From positions 14,684 to 78,683 of the forward strand of contig DATAUG010000117.1 of assembly GCA_036268355.1 (NCBI GenBank): a DNA stretch of 64,000 nt, written 5' to 3'. The first letter of the stretch is position 1. Every line of letters begins with the position of its first letter. The DNA is from DASQPJ01 sp036268355 (GTDB taxonomy: Bacteria; Actinomycetota; Actinomycetes; Sporichthyales; Sporichthyaceae). This document shows, piece by piece, positions 17,542 to 25,230 of this stretch. The position numbers and the translations under genes were made by a program. The notes below the pieces were generated by a model. That model saw only the letters and a program-made list of their open reading frames with translations, had not been told where the DNA came from and made no database searches.

Positions 17542-18504
17542 CAGCGCTTGCCGCTCAAGCAGGAACACCCGATCGCGGCGCAGTCTGGCAACCAGCAGCA
17601 CGCCACCGAGCAGCATCGTCGAGATGATCAGCTCCTCCATCGGCCCGGGCACGTCGCCGAACACCCCGACGACCAGGCAGGTCTCCGTGATTCCCAGCAG
17701 CACCGCGGAGGCAAGCGCGAGCGGCAGGCTGCGCATGCCGCCGACCACCGCCAGCGCCAAGCCGCGCAGGAAGAGGATCACCATGTCGTCCGGGTTGGGC
17801 CCGGCGGTGACCGCGATCAGCACCCCGGCGAACGCGGCCAGCAACCCCGAGGCCGCGTAGACCCCGGTGCCGATCAGCTGCAACCGGATGCCGCACCAGA
17901 CACCGGCCTCGATGTCGTCGGCCAGGGCCTGCACGCACAACCCGGCGTGAGTCGTCTGCAGCCACAGCGCCAGCAGCAGCGAGACGACGATCACCACCAG
18001 CACGGTGGCTACCTTGCTGGCGGTGAGGTTGACGTTCGCGATCCGTACGCTGCCGGAGCCGAACGGGCTCGGCGGGGTGACCTCGGGCTGCACGGCCAGG
18101 ACGCCGCTCGTGCCCAGCAGCACCATCATCGTGCCCAACGAGACGATCGTGAGCGTCAACGGCGATGCGCTCGAGACCCGCCGGGACATCACGAAGGCCC
18201 CGTATGCGCCACCGGCCAGCAGGCCGGCGAAGCACACGATCAGCAGGGCCAAGATCGGGTCGATCTGTGGGCGCGTGCCGAAGCTGGTCCCGTCGGACCA
18301 CACGATGACTTCCTTGGGCAGCAGGGGGTTGTTCACCGCCAGCAGCCAGTAGGTCAACGCGGCAATCGCGGCGATACCGGCGTGGACGAACGCGATCGTG
18401 CGACTTATCCGATAGCTCAGCACGATCGAGATCGGCAACAACCCGTAGAGCCCGCCGAGCGCAATGCCGGCGACCAGGGCCTCGCGGAACTGACCAAGAT
18501 GCAC
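17539..18504 (-). CDS. LivH-type ABC transporter permease
   Basis: This 321-residue permease has about eight membrane segments and the LivH pattern: start HLGQFREALVAGIALGGLYGLLPISIVLSYRISRTIAFVHAG, and the cytoplasmic loop ALADDIEAGVWCGIRLQLIGTGVYAASG, equivalent to the EAA-like coupling loop. It should pair with the downstream LivM-LivG fusion. The start is GTG 18504 with GAGGTGAG just upstream. Earlier in-frame starts would run through the TetR operator and lack membrane-protein character. Its promoter region contains the 18-bp palindrome, so repression by the divergent TetR protein is likely. Confidence 0.86.
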   Translation of the reverse strand: MHLGQFREALVAGIALGGLYGLLPISIVLSYRISRTIAFVHAGIAAIAALTYWLLAVNNPLLPKEVIVWSDGTSFGTRPQIDPILALLIVCFAGLLAGGAYGAFVMSRRVSSASPLTLTIVSLGTMMVLLGTSGVLAVQPEVTPPSPFGSGSVRIANVNLTASKVATVLVVIVVSLLLALWLQTTHAGLCVQALADDIEAGVWCGIRLQLIGTGVYAASGLLAAFAGVLIAVTAGPNPDDMVILFLRGLALAVVGGMRSLPLALASAVLLGITETCLVVGVFGDVPGPMEELIISTMLLGGVLLVARLRRDRVFLLERQAL

Positions 18505-18534
18505 AATCTCACCTCTTGCCGATGTTGCGGGAAC

Positions 18535-18552
18535 ATACCGACTAGTCGGTAT
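18535..18552. promoter_or_regulatory. TetR-type operator (18-bp perfect palindrome)
   Basis: ATACCGACTAGTCGGTAT is a perfect 18-bp palindrome centred between the divergent liv genes and the TetR gene. ATACCGAC/GTCGGTAT arms are typical of TetR-family operators, so control of both transcripts by the adjacent regulator is likely. Confidence 0.8.
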
Positions 18553-18582
18553 GATGGTCAACAGTTGTTGGGGGCTTGACGA

Positions 18583-18607
18583 CGCCGCGGGTTCGCATCC
18601 CGCGGCG
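18583..18607 (+). promoter_or_regulatory. Leader hairpin upstream of TetR gene
   Basis: CGCCGCGGG and CCCGCGGCG form a perfect 9-bp stem around the loop TTCGCAT, in the probable 5' leader of the TetR mRNA, 34 bases before its start. It resembles a tRNA T-arm but lacks the invariant A58, and no acceptor stem is present. Confidence 0.45.
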
Positions 18608-18640
18608 GACTGTATCCGTGTCCCACGACGTGGAGGAGCG

Positions 18641-19306
18641 GTGCACAAACCCGAGTTGGGCCGTCTCGCCCGGCCGGGGCACCGCACGTTGCTGATCCGC
18701 GCCATGCGCGACCTGACCCTGGCGAAAGGGCTGCCTGCCACCACGGTCGACGAGGTGTGCGAGCGGGCCGGGGTCACCAAGGGCAGCTTCTACCACCACT
18801 TCGTGGGCAAGGAGGAGATCGCCGAGGCGGCACTGCAGGCCCACTTCGACGATCTGCACACCGCCTTGACGACCGGCGAGTGGACCCGCTCGACCGACCC
18901 GACGCACCGTTGGCGGGCGTTCGTGGCGAACGCGGCGCAGGTGTGCGCGGGACCGGTTCTCGCCGACGGCTGCCTCCTCGGGCTGTTCAGCCTCGAGTTG
19001 GCCGAGCAGGCTCCCCGGGTCCGGGAGCGGGTAACCGGCATGTTCGACCAACTGCGGTGCGTGGCTCGCGAACTGATCGCGCAGGCCGCCGAGGCGAAGG
19101 ACCGGCAGCTCGACGTCGACGCCGTTGCCGCGCAGTTCCTGGTCGTGTTGGAGGGGGCCGCCCTGATCGCCAAGGCGCACGACGATCGGGCGGTCGCGTC
19201 CGGCGCCATGGCGTTCTTCGCCGCTGCGGTCGAACACCTGTTGGAGTGCTCCCCGTCCCTGCCGGGGCGCCGACCCGGGCCCGTCGCAGACAGGCGACCC
19301 ACCTGA
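18641..19306 (+). CDS. TetR-family regulator of the divergent liv locus
   Basis: The 221-residue protein has a standard TetR N-terminal HTH (residues about 12-60), with KGLPATTVDEVCERAGVTKGSFYHHFVGKEEIAEAAL as the classic helix 2-4 sequence. The ligand domain contains two Cys residues near AQVCAGPVLADGCLLG, like the acrR/TetR_C subgroup with conserved GCL. The start is GTG 18641 after GGAGGAG. An ATG 90 bases upstream would place the leader hairpin inside the gene and is less likely. Divergence from LivH and the perfect operator between them indicate autoregulation and control of the transporter. Confidence 0.88.
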   Translation: MHKPELGRLARPGHRTLLIRAMRDLTLAKGLPATTVDEVCERAGVTKGSFYHHFVGKEEIAEAALQAHFDDLHTALTTGEWTRSTDPTHRWRAFVANAAQVCAGPVLADGCLLGLFSLELAEQAPRVRERVTGMFDQLRCVARELIAQAAEAKDRQLDVDAVAAQFLVVLEGAALIAKAHDDRAVASGAMAFFAAAVEHLLECSPSLPGRRPGPVADRRPT

Positions 19307-19307
19307 C

Positions 19308-19322
19308 CTGACGTACCGTCAC
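19308..19322. repeat. CTGAC-N5-GTCAG-like dyad (one mismatch)
   Basis: CTGACGTACCGTCAC begins two bases after the TetR stop and lies 11 bases before a small open frame. Confidence 0.5.
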
Positions 19323-19332
19323 TTGACGGGTT

Positions 19333-19524
19333 ATGTATTCACACATAAGCCTGCCGGACGGCGTGTCCCCCTCGGTCACCGGGGTCCTGTTCCCGATCGC
19401 CCGGACAACCCAGGACGACTTCCGGCCGGTGGCCCGCCGACCGGCTCGGGAGATCACCTACCTCGGCCGGTGGGGGTTCACCGACCTCGGGATCCCCCTG
19501 GCCGATCGGGGGAACCGCAGGTAG
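19333..19524 (+). CDS. Candidate 63-residue small protein
   Basis: The ATG at 19333 opens a 63-residue frame with strongly G/C-ending codons after the first few. The protein (MYSHISLPDGVSPSVTGVLFPIA..., ending GFTDLGIPLADRGNRR) has no membrane segment and no family that I recognise. There is no clear ribosome binding site, but a dispersed dyad lies just upstream. It is convergent with the DUF2630 gene, with only three bases between the stops. Confidence 0.45.
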   Translation: MYSHISLPDGVSPSVTGVLFPIARTTQDDFRPVARRPAREITYLGRWGFTDLGIPLADRGNRR

Positions 19525-19527
19525 TGG

Positions 19528-19761
19528 TCATTGCAGGTAGTGCTCCACCTGCTCGGCCGACCGGACGTGCGCCTGCTCCGGATCCTGGCCGGCGCCGCGT
19601 CGGGCCTGCCGTTGCCGCAGCAGGTCCCAGCACTGGTCCAGCGCGACCTCGAGCTCGCGTCGCCGGTCCCCGTGCGCCGGACCTCCCTCACTGTTGTCGA
19701 GTTCGTGTTCCTCGGCGATCAGTGAGCTGATCCGCGTCAGGATGTCGTGGTCCGAAGTCAT
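19528..19761 (-). CDS. DUF2630 family protein
   Basis: This 77-residue acidic helical protein matches the actinobacterial DUF2630 family: ILTRISSLIAEEHELD at the N-terminus, then RRRELEVALDQCWDLLRQRQARR, and AEQVEHYL at the end. The length is that of the whole family. The function is unknown; it is probably a small helical-hairpin cytoplasmic protein. AAGGGAG precedes the ATG at 19761. A longer in-frame form starting at 19824 has no comparable site. Confidence 0.85.
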   Translation of the reverse strand: MTSDHDILTRISSLIAEEHELDNSEGGPAHGDRRRELEVALDQCWDLLRQRQARRGAGQDPEQAHVRSAEQVEHYLQ

Positions 19762-20227
19762 CGGTGTCTCCCTTCCTCGTACCCCATCCAACCCTGGCGG
19801 CATCGCCCACCCGCTGCCGGGCACCCGGCGACTGCCTCGCCCCTTCGGATCAGCAGACAGGCGGTGAATCTGAGGTTCGGTCAGATATCTGACGTGACCT
19901 TCGGCACCCCCATTGCACCGGGGCCCGGCGGGGCACCAATCACCGGCAACCGATCGGGTCCCTTTTCAAGATCGCGAATTCGCTCGGTCCGCACGAGCGC
20001 AGAAATTCCTGCGCCTACGCACATCTGACGGCATGTCAGCGCCGACGAGTCGACTCGCCTGGGCGCGCGTGCGCCGCCGCAATTTCGCCAACGCGACTTC
20101 CAGGGAAACCCACACGACCCATTTATAGGGCCCACAGAATCCGTTTCTATGTTGAAGGAGTCAACGAGGCGACCACCGGGTCAGGCCGGTGGAAGCCGAA
20201 AGAATCCCACGGAAACGGAGAACGACC
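19762..20227. other. Intergenic region with palindromes
   Basis: No gene is seen. It holds the perfect 14-bp palindrome GTCAGATATCTGAC at 19880-19893, an overlapping CTGAGGTTCGGTCAG at 19870-19884, and a perfect CTGAC-N5-GTCAG copy at 20025-20039. The DNA is clearly more AT-rich than its surroundings. Confidence 0.5.
20025..20039. repeat. CTGAC-N5-GTCAG dyad (perfect)
   Basis: CTGACGGCATGTCAG lies about 190 bases before the 39-residue basic-peptide gene. Confidence 0.65.
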
Positions 20228-20347
20228 ATGAAGCACTACTTCCCGGTTCGCTGGCACAAGCCCAAGCCGAAGCGTCACGAGCCGGTGTGGGAGATCAAGC
20301 GCCACAAGCCGCCGGTCCGTCGGCACAAGCGTCGGCACGAAGGCTGA
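20228..20347 (+). CDS. Lys/Arg/His-rich 39-residue protein
   Basis: An ATG preceded by ACGGAGAACG opens a 39-residue frame ending at 20347. Twenty of 39 residues are Lys, Arg or His, and six are Pro. His occurs at 3, 10, 17, 26 and 33, nearly every seven residues, and RHK/HKP motifs repeat (RWHKPKPKRH, IKRHKPPVRRHKRRH). A 12-bp-stem hairpin lies 54 bases downstream. It could bind nucleic acid or metal, or be a ribosome-associated peptide. No family is recognised. Confidence 0.6.
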   Translation: MKHYFPVRWHKPKPKRHEPVWEIKRHKPPVRRHKRRHEG

Positions 20348-20400
20348 CCCCCCGACAGCCTTCGGGCTCGGTCCCAGCATCGTGGGGCCGCGCGCCGACC

Positions 20401-20441
20401 ATCACCCGCACCTCCGCCGTCCCGGTGGGGGTGCGGGTGAT
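20401..20441 (+). terminator. Hairpin after the basic-peptide gene
   Basis: ATCACCCGCACC pairs perfectly with GGTGCGGGTGAT across a 17-base spacer. It is likely the terminator of the short gene ending at 20347. Confidence 0.6.
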
Positions 20442-20538
20442 TCGCGTCCGAGGCCGACCTGCTCGACGCCGCCGTGATCCGTCCGGCTTCCCCACGGCGG
20501 GGTGGCCGGCGCGCACAACACCGATCTAGGTTGGGACC

Positions 20539-21240
20539 ATGACTTCCATACTTTTCGCGATCACCGGTTCCGACCACTGGACCCTCGCCGACGGCACCAA
20601 GCATCCGAGCGGTTACTGGCCCGAGGAGCTGGTCGTCCCCCACCGCGTGTTCACCGCGGCCGGCTTCGACGTCACGCTGGCAACCCCGGGCGGCGTTCGC
20701 CCGGTGCCCGACCAGGCCGGCTTCACCCCGGAGATGAACGGCGGGTCGGCGGAGGCCGGCCAGGCGCTGCGCGACTACATCGACTCGATCTCGGCGCAGA
20801 TAGACAAGGTCGTCCCGCTCGAGGACGTCAGGCCCACCGACTACGAGGCAGTGTTCATCCCGGGCGGGCACGGCCCGATGGAGGACCTGGCCGTCTCGCA
20901 GTCGTTCGGGGCCCAGCTGACGCAGTTCCTCGACAGCGGCCGGATCGTCTCGGCGGTCTGCCACGGGCCGGCCGGGTTGCTCCCCGCGCGCCGCCCCGAC
21001 GGCGGCTGGCTCTTCGACGGTTACGCGCTGACCGGCTTCAGCAACGTCGAGGAGGCCCAGGTGGGCTTCGCCGAGCGCGCCGACTGGTTGCTCGAGGACA
21101 AGCTCACCGGCGGTGGCGGAGTGTTCTCGGCCGGTGACCCGTGGGGCCCCAAGATCGTCGTGGACCGCAACCTCTACACCGGCCAGAACCCGGCCTCGTC
21201 GCAGGCGCTGGCCGAGGCGATCGTCACCGCGCTGTCCTGA
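20539..21240 (+). CDS. DJ-1/PfpI family protein (Hsp31-like)
   Basis: This 233-residue class I glutamine-amidotransferase-like protein has the nucleophile-elbow Cys in VCHGPAGLL and the early Glu in YWPEELVVPH that typifies Hsp31/YajL-type members. A His follows the GG turn in FIPGGHGPMEDL. Family members act as glyoxalase III, deglycase-like enzymes or chaperones; the exact role is not decidable. The length matches the Hsp31-like subgroup. It stands as a single gene; AGGTTGGG is a weak ribosome site before ATG 20539. Confidence 0.85.
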   Translation: MTSILFAITGSDHWTLADGTKHPSGYWPEELVVPHRVFTAAGFDVTLATPGGVRPVPDQAGFTPEMNGGSAEAGQALRDYIDSISAQIDKVVPLEDVRPTDYEAVFIPGGHGPMEDLAVSQSFGAQLTQFLDSGRIVSAVCHGPAGLLPARRPDGGWLFDGYALTGFSNVEEAQVGFAERADWLLEDKLTGGGGVFSAGDPWGPKIVVDRNLYTGQNPASSQALAEAIVTALS

Positions 21241-21719
21241 TCGAACCCGTTGCGTCGGGCCCCCGGAGCCCAGGCCTGAGCTCTCGGGGCCCGGCGACGA
21301 CGCGAGACACCTGGCCTTCCGCACGTCGATGGGGTGACACCCCGACGGAATGCGACTGGCGGCGTGTCCTGGCCTTCCGCACGTCGATGGGGGTGACACC
21401 CCGACGGAATGCGACTGGCGGCGTGTCCTGGCCTTCCGCACGTCGATGGGGGTGACACCCCGTGGGGCGCGGGCGCTCGGGGCCGGGGCCGGGCCGGGCC
21501 GGGCCGGGCCGCGGAGAGCTGAGCAACGTGCAGCTCGTGCCAGGCTATTCCGCTGAGATACCGCGGCATATGCTAGGCAGCTGCGCCCTCTGGCCCAGTA
21601 CTTCTGCATCCTGGACCGACCCAGTCGTCGGGCCCGGCAGGCCATCAGGAAGGGCATGCCCGGTGGTCGTCCGGACGGAGGGATCGCGGCTCGCAACCCT
21701 TTAATCTGGAGGTCCAACG
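21241..21719. other. Intergenic region with tandem and GGGCC repeats
   Basis: No gene is seen. It contains the 59-bp tandem repeat (21311-21463) and a run of GGGCC units at about 21480-21515 before the aldehyde dehydrogenase leader. Confidence 0.6.
21311..21463. repeat. 59-bp tandem repeat, about 2.6 units
   Basis: Units start at 21311 (58 bp, one G fewer), 21369 (59 bp) and 21428 (partial, about 36 bp). They are otherwise identical over their shared length. Each contains the dyad GGGGTGACACCCC. The units differ in reading frame, so the repeat is not a coding repeat. Confidence 0.9.
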
Positions 21720-23222
21720 ATGACGTTGACTGCTCCCCACGGCCTGCTGCCGAGCGTGGAGTCCTTCACCCAATCCGACAAGCGCCTGCTCATCGGCGGC
21801 GAATGGGTCACCTCGGCATCCGGCAAGACGTTCGTGACGATCGACCCGGCCACCGGCGACGAGATCTGCGCGGTAGCACACGGCGAGGCCGAGGACATCA
21901 AGCGGGCCGTGAAGGCCGCTCGCAAGGCCTTCGACAGCGGCACCTGGTCGGGGATGTCACCGCACCTGCGGCAACAGCTGCTCTGGCGCATCGGGGACTC
22001 CCTCGCCGACCGCGCCGAGGAGTTCGCCCAGCTCGAGGCGCTCGACAACGGCAAGTCCGCGATGGTCGCCCAGTTCGTCGACATGGCCTGGTCGGCCGAG
22101 ATCTTCCGGTACTACGCGGGCCTGTGCACGAAGATCGAGGGCCGCACGATCACGCCGTCGGTGCCGTGGGCACCGGGCGCCGAGTGGCACGCCTACACGC
22201 TGCGCGAGCCGGTCGGTGTCTGCGGCCAGATCATCCCGTGGAACTTCCCGCTGCTGATGGCCGCCTTCAAGCTCGGCCCGGTGCTTGCCACCGGCAACAC
22301 CGTGGTCCTGAAGCCCGCCGAGCAGACGCCGCTGACCGCGCTGTTGCTCGGTGAACTGATGATGGAGGCCGGGCTGCCGGCGGGCGTCGTCAACATCGTC
22401 ACCGGGTTCGGCGACGCCGGCGCCGCGCTGGCCAGTCACGACGACGTCGACAAGGTTGCCTTCACGGGCTCCACCGAGGTCGGCAAGCTCATCGTGAAGG
22501 CCGCGGCCGGCAACCTGAAGAAGGTCACCCTCGAGCTGGGCGGCAAGAGCCCGAACATCGTCTTCGCCGATTGCGATCTGGAGAAGGCCATCGAGGGTTC
22601 GGCAAACGCCTGGCTGTTCAACAGCGGCCAGTGCTGCGTCGCCGGGACCCGGATGTTCGTCGAGGACAAGATCTTCAACGAGTTCACCCAGGGCGTCGCC
22701 GAGTACGCGTCCAAGGTCAAGGTCGGCCCTGGCCTCGACCCCGAGACGCAGCTCGGCCCGTTGGTGTCGCAGGAGCAGTTCGACCGGGTGACCGGGTACA
22801 TGGCCCAGGGCGCGGCGGACGGCAGCCGGGCACTGACCGGCGGCCACCGGATCGGCGAGCGTGGCTTCTTCGTCGAGCCGACCGTGCTGGTCGACGTCCG
22901 CGAGGACATGTCCGTGGTCCAGGACGAGATCTTCGGCCCGGTGGTGGCCGCGATCCCGTTCTCGGAAGCCGACATGGGCCCGATCGCCGAGGCGAACAAG
23001 ACCCAGTACGGCCTGGCCTCGGGCATCTGGACCAAGGACCTCTCCAAGGCCCACAAGCTCGCCAAGCAGATCAAGGCCGGGAACGTGTGGATCAACTGCT
23101 ACAACGCCTTCGACACGGCGATCCCGTTCGGCGGCTACAAGCAGTCCGGCTGGGGCCGGGAGCTCGGCATGGAGGCGATCGACGCGTACACGCAGACCAA
23201 GGCAGTGAACATCGCCCTGTAG
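21720..23222 (+). CDS. Aldehyde dehydrogenase (NAD(P)-dependent)
   Basis: This is a 500-residue standard aldehyde dehydrogenase. The cofactor domain shows IIPWNFPLLM and the FTGSTEVGK loop. Catalytic residues are Glu272 in LELGGK and Cys306 in GQCCVAG, 34 residues apart as in the family. The C-terminal EIFGPV and PFGGYKQSGWGRE motifs are intact. It closely follows the betaine/retinal-type class, but the aldehyde substrate cannot be fixed. TGGAGG precedes ATG 21720. It is a monocistronic unit ending in a strong intrinsic terminator at 23234-23281. Confidence 0.93.
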   Translation: MTLTAPHGLLPSVESFTQSDKRLLIGGEWVTSASGKTFVTIDPATGDEICAVAHGEAEDIKRAVKAARKAFDSGTWSGMSPHLRQQLLWRIGDSLADRAEEFAQLEALDNGKSAMVAQFVDMAWSAEIFRYYAGLCTKIEGRTITPSVPWAPGAEWHAYTLREPVGVCGQIIPWNFPLLMAAFKLGPVLATGNTVVLKPAEQTPLTALLLGELMMEAGLPAGVVNIVTGFGDAGAALASHDDVDKVAFTGSTEVGKLIVKAAAGNLKKVTLELGGKSPNIVFADCDLEKAIEGSANAWLFNSGQCCVAGTRMFVEDKIFNEFTQGVAEYASKVKVGPGLDPETQLGPLVSQEQFDRVTGYMAQGAADGSRALTGGHRIGERGFFVEPTVLVDVREDMSVVQDEIFGPVVAAIPFSEADMGPIAEANKTQYGLASGIWTKDLSKAHKLAKQIKAGNVWINCYNAFDTAIPFGGYKQSGWGRELGMEAIDAYTQTKAVNIAL

Positions 23223-23233
23223 GCACAGGTTGC

Positions 23234-23281
23234 GGCTGCGGGCCGGGACGACCGACAGGCATCCCGGCCCGCAGCCTTTTT
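23234..23281 (+). terminator. Intrinsic terminator of aldehyde dehydrogenase gene
   Basis: GGCTGCGGGCCGGGA pairs perfectly with TCCCGGCCCGCAGCC (15-bp stem, 13-base loop) and is followed directly by five T residues. Confidence 0.93.
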
Positions 23282-23303
23282 CCGCGGCGCGCGGCCCGAC
23301 AGG

Positions 23304-24053
23304 ATGGGTGCCATGGGTTTGGCATCGCAGGATCGGGCCGGGTCGATCGCGGGCCTGTTGGCCGGAGCCGGGCTGTTCGCCGACGTGCCCCGGGAATTGC
23401 TGGACCGCATAGCGGCGGTGGCTTCCGAACGGACGTTCCGGAAGGGCCAGTTCGTCTTCCAGCAAGGCGATCCAGGGGACTCCTGCTACGTGATCGTGAC
23501 CGGTTCGGTCAAGGTGTTGACCACCACCGTCGACGGGGCCGAGGTCATCCACTGCACCCTCGGCCCGGGCGACTGCTTCGGTGAGTTGTCCTTCCTGGAC
23601 GGGCTGGATCGGTCGGCGGCGGTGGAGACGCTCGAGGACAGCCGACTGCTGGTCCTGCGGGCACCGGCCCTGGACGTGTTGCTGGGCAACCCCCCCGCCA
23701 CGCGCGCATTGCTGGCCTATCAGGGATCGCTGATCCGCCGGCTGACCGAGCAGGCGGCCGATCTGATGGTCCTCGACCTACCCGCCCGGTTGGCCAAATG
23801 CCTGGACCGCCTGGCCGCAGCACACGGCGTGGTGTCCCCCGAGGGCATCCGGCTCGAGCTCGCGCTGACCCAGTCCGAGCTCGCTGCGTTGGTCGGCGCG
23901 TCCCGCCCGACTGTGAATGCGGCACTGGCCGAGTTCACCCGCCGGGGCTGGATCCGCAGCAGCGGTCGCACCTTGCTGATCACCGACGCGGACGCCCTGC
24001 GCCGCCGCCACGACCCGCACCACAAGCCCGGGACCGGGGGGCGTTCCGGCTGA
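23304..24053 (+). CDS. Crp/Fnr-family transcriptional regulator
   Basis: The 249-residue protein has a cyclic-nucleotide-binding domain (about 15-135, with KGQFVFQQGDPGDSCYVIVTGSVKV and GDCFGELSFLDGLDRSA). A dimerisation helix follows, then a Crp-type winged helix at about 170-225 (LTQSELAALVGASRPTVNAALAEFTRRGWI). The pattern ELSFLDGLDRSA resembles the phosphate-binding cassette of cAMP-binding members. The final 25 residues are basic and His-rich. Two ATGs, 23304 and 23313, are possible starts. The target genes are unknown. Confidence 0.85.
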   Translation: MGAMGLASQDRAGSIAGLLAGAGLFADVPRELLDRIAAVASERTFRKGQFVFQQGDPGDSCYVIVTGSVKVLTTTVDGAEVIHCTLGPGDCFGELSFLDGLDRSAAVETLEDSRLLVLRAPALDVLLGNPPATRALLAYQGSLIRRLTEQAADLMVLDLPARLAKCLDRLAAAHGVVSPEGIRLELALTQSELAALVGASRPTVNAALAEFTRRGWIRSSGRTLLITDADALRRRHDPHHKPGTGGRSG

Positions 24054-24125
24054 GCCGCGGGAACCGATCCGGCGAGGGATGCGTCAAATCGAGGTCAAGT
24101 TCGCACGGACGAAAGGACCGACCTC

Positions 24126-24422
24126 GTGGCGAAGACCGCCGAAGCCCGGATCACGCCCGTTGGACATGTGGCGCCCACGACGCCACCGATCCCGAAGACG
24201 CGCAACGGGGTGCTCCGGCCGTATCTGGTCGCGGTCGAGGGCAAGTACGTGATCGTGCGACTGGGCGAGGAGATCCTGCGCGGAGTTGTCGAGGGCGCGG
24301 TGCCCACCTGTCTCACCGCGGGCACTGCCCGGCTGATCCGCAAGGTCAACCACCCCAGCAGGGCGATCGCCTACGTCATCGGGGACGACGACGTCGAGAT
24401 CCTGGTCCGCCCCTGCCCCTGA
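24126..24422 (+). CDS. Conserved-looking hypothetical protein
   Basis: The 98-residue protein starts at GTG 24126 (ACGAAAGGACCGACCTC upstream contains AAAGGA). It has a Pro/Thr-rich N-terminus and a compact beta-rich-looking core: VLRPYLVAVEGKYVIVRLGEEILRGVVEGAVPTCL, then RAIAYVIGDDDVEILVRP. No signal peptide, membrane segment or known family is recognised. It converges on the DUF302-like gene with a single base between the stops. Confidence 0.6.
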   Translation: MAKTAEARITPVGHVAPTTPPIPKTRNGVLRPYLVAVEGKYVIVRLGEEILRGVVEGAVPTCLTAGTARLIRKVNHPSRAIAYVIGDDDVEILVRPCP

Positions 24423-24423
24423 C

Positions 24424-24951
24424 TCAGCCCGCGACCGCGGGTGCTGCCACCAGACCGAGAACAGCGACCAGGTCGGCCAGTCGCTCGTCGAGCATTCGAC
24501 CGACCGCGGCGATGTCCGGGTTGTCGAAGGTTGCGAAGCGCGTCGACGGCTGGTCGACGGCCAGGTGCGTACTGCCGTGTTTGTCCTCGAAGATGACGAC
24601 GCGCAGCGGGGCGTAGAGCAGAATTCCCGGGTCGTGCCGGAACATCATCTCAGCGAATACGTGATTGCCCATCAGATACGTCGTGCAAGCGGTGGTGTGA
24701 CCGGCGCGGGCGAAGAACGCGCCGCCGTCCAACCGGGCATAGCGCAGGAAGGCGTGCGGCGCCAGCGCAGCGGTACGACGACGAACGGCTGCCCAGTCCG
24801 CGTCCGACGCGAACGCCGCCAGATCGACCTCGGGCACCGCCGCCTCGTAACGGTCCCGGAAGCTCGGGAACGGCTCCGGCGCGACGAAATCCAGACGCAT
24901 CGTCGGATGAGAAATCCTGGCCGCACCGGCGAACATCTCGAACTCCGACAT
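24424..24951 (-). CDS. DUF302-like protein
   Basis: The 175-residue protein's core resembles DUF302 domains: FLRYARLDGGAFFARAGHTTACTTYLMGNHVFAEMMFRHDPGILLYAPLRVVIFEDKHGSTHLAVDQPS. The N-terminal 70 residues are family-variable. DUF302 proteins are small alpha/beta proteins, mostly uncharacterised; the HTTACTTYLMGNH stretch could bind a metal or haem-like ligand. ATG 24949-24951 is the first start at which family-like sequence begins. A second, shorter DUF302 protein is encoded at 28068. Confidence 0.68.
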   Translation of the reverse strand: MSEFEMFAGAARISHPTMRLDFVAPEPFPSFRDRYEAAVPEVDLAAFASDADWAAVRRRTAALAPHAFLRYARLDGGAFFARAGHTTACTTYLMGNHVFAEMMFRHDPGILLYAPLRVVIFEDKHGSTHLAVDQPSTRFATFDNPDIAAVGRMLDERLADLVAVLGLVAAPAVAG

Positions 24952-25230
24952 GACTCCCCGATCCGCGGCGCCGCTGCGTCCCGGTCGACGATAGCCGGCC
25001 CTTGGGTCTGCAATGTGTCGGGAAGGAACATCTCGGCGGTCAGCGCGACGGACTGTCCCCGACGACCGCAGGGCGCGGGGATCGGACGCCTGCCCGAACA
25101 GCGCCACATCGCCCCGATCCGTACATCCGCCGAACGGAGGACCCACGAATCATCCGTCCGGCGTGAACCCGCATCGGTCGAATGCTCGTCCAAGGTCCTG
25201 GACGGCACGATCGGTGAGACTGGGAGTCAC

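Noticed and set aside
18577..18612. A tRNA gene, because of the T-arm-like CCGCGGGTTCGCATCCCGCGG
   Set aside because: The loop lacks the invariant A58, and no D-arm, anticodon arm or acceptor stem could be found on either side.
21311..21463. A CRISPR array
   Set aside because: The repeat is directly tandem with a 59-bp period and has no variable spacers or cas genes.
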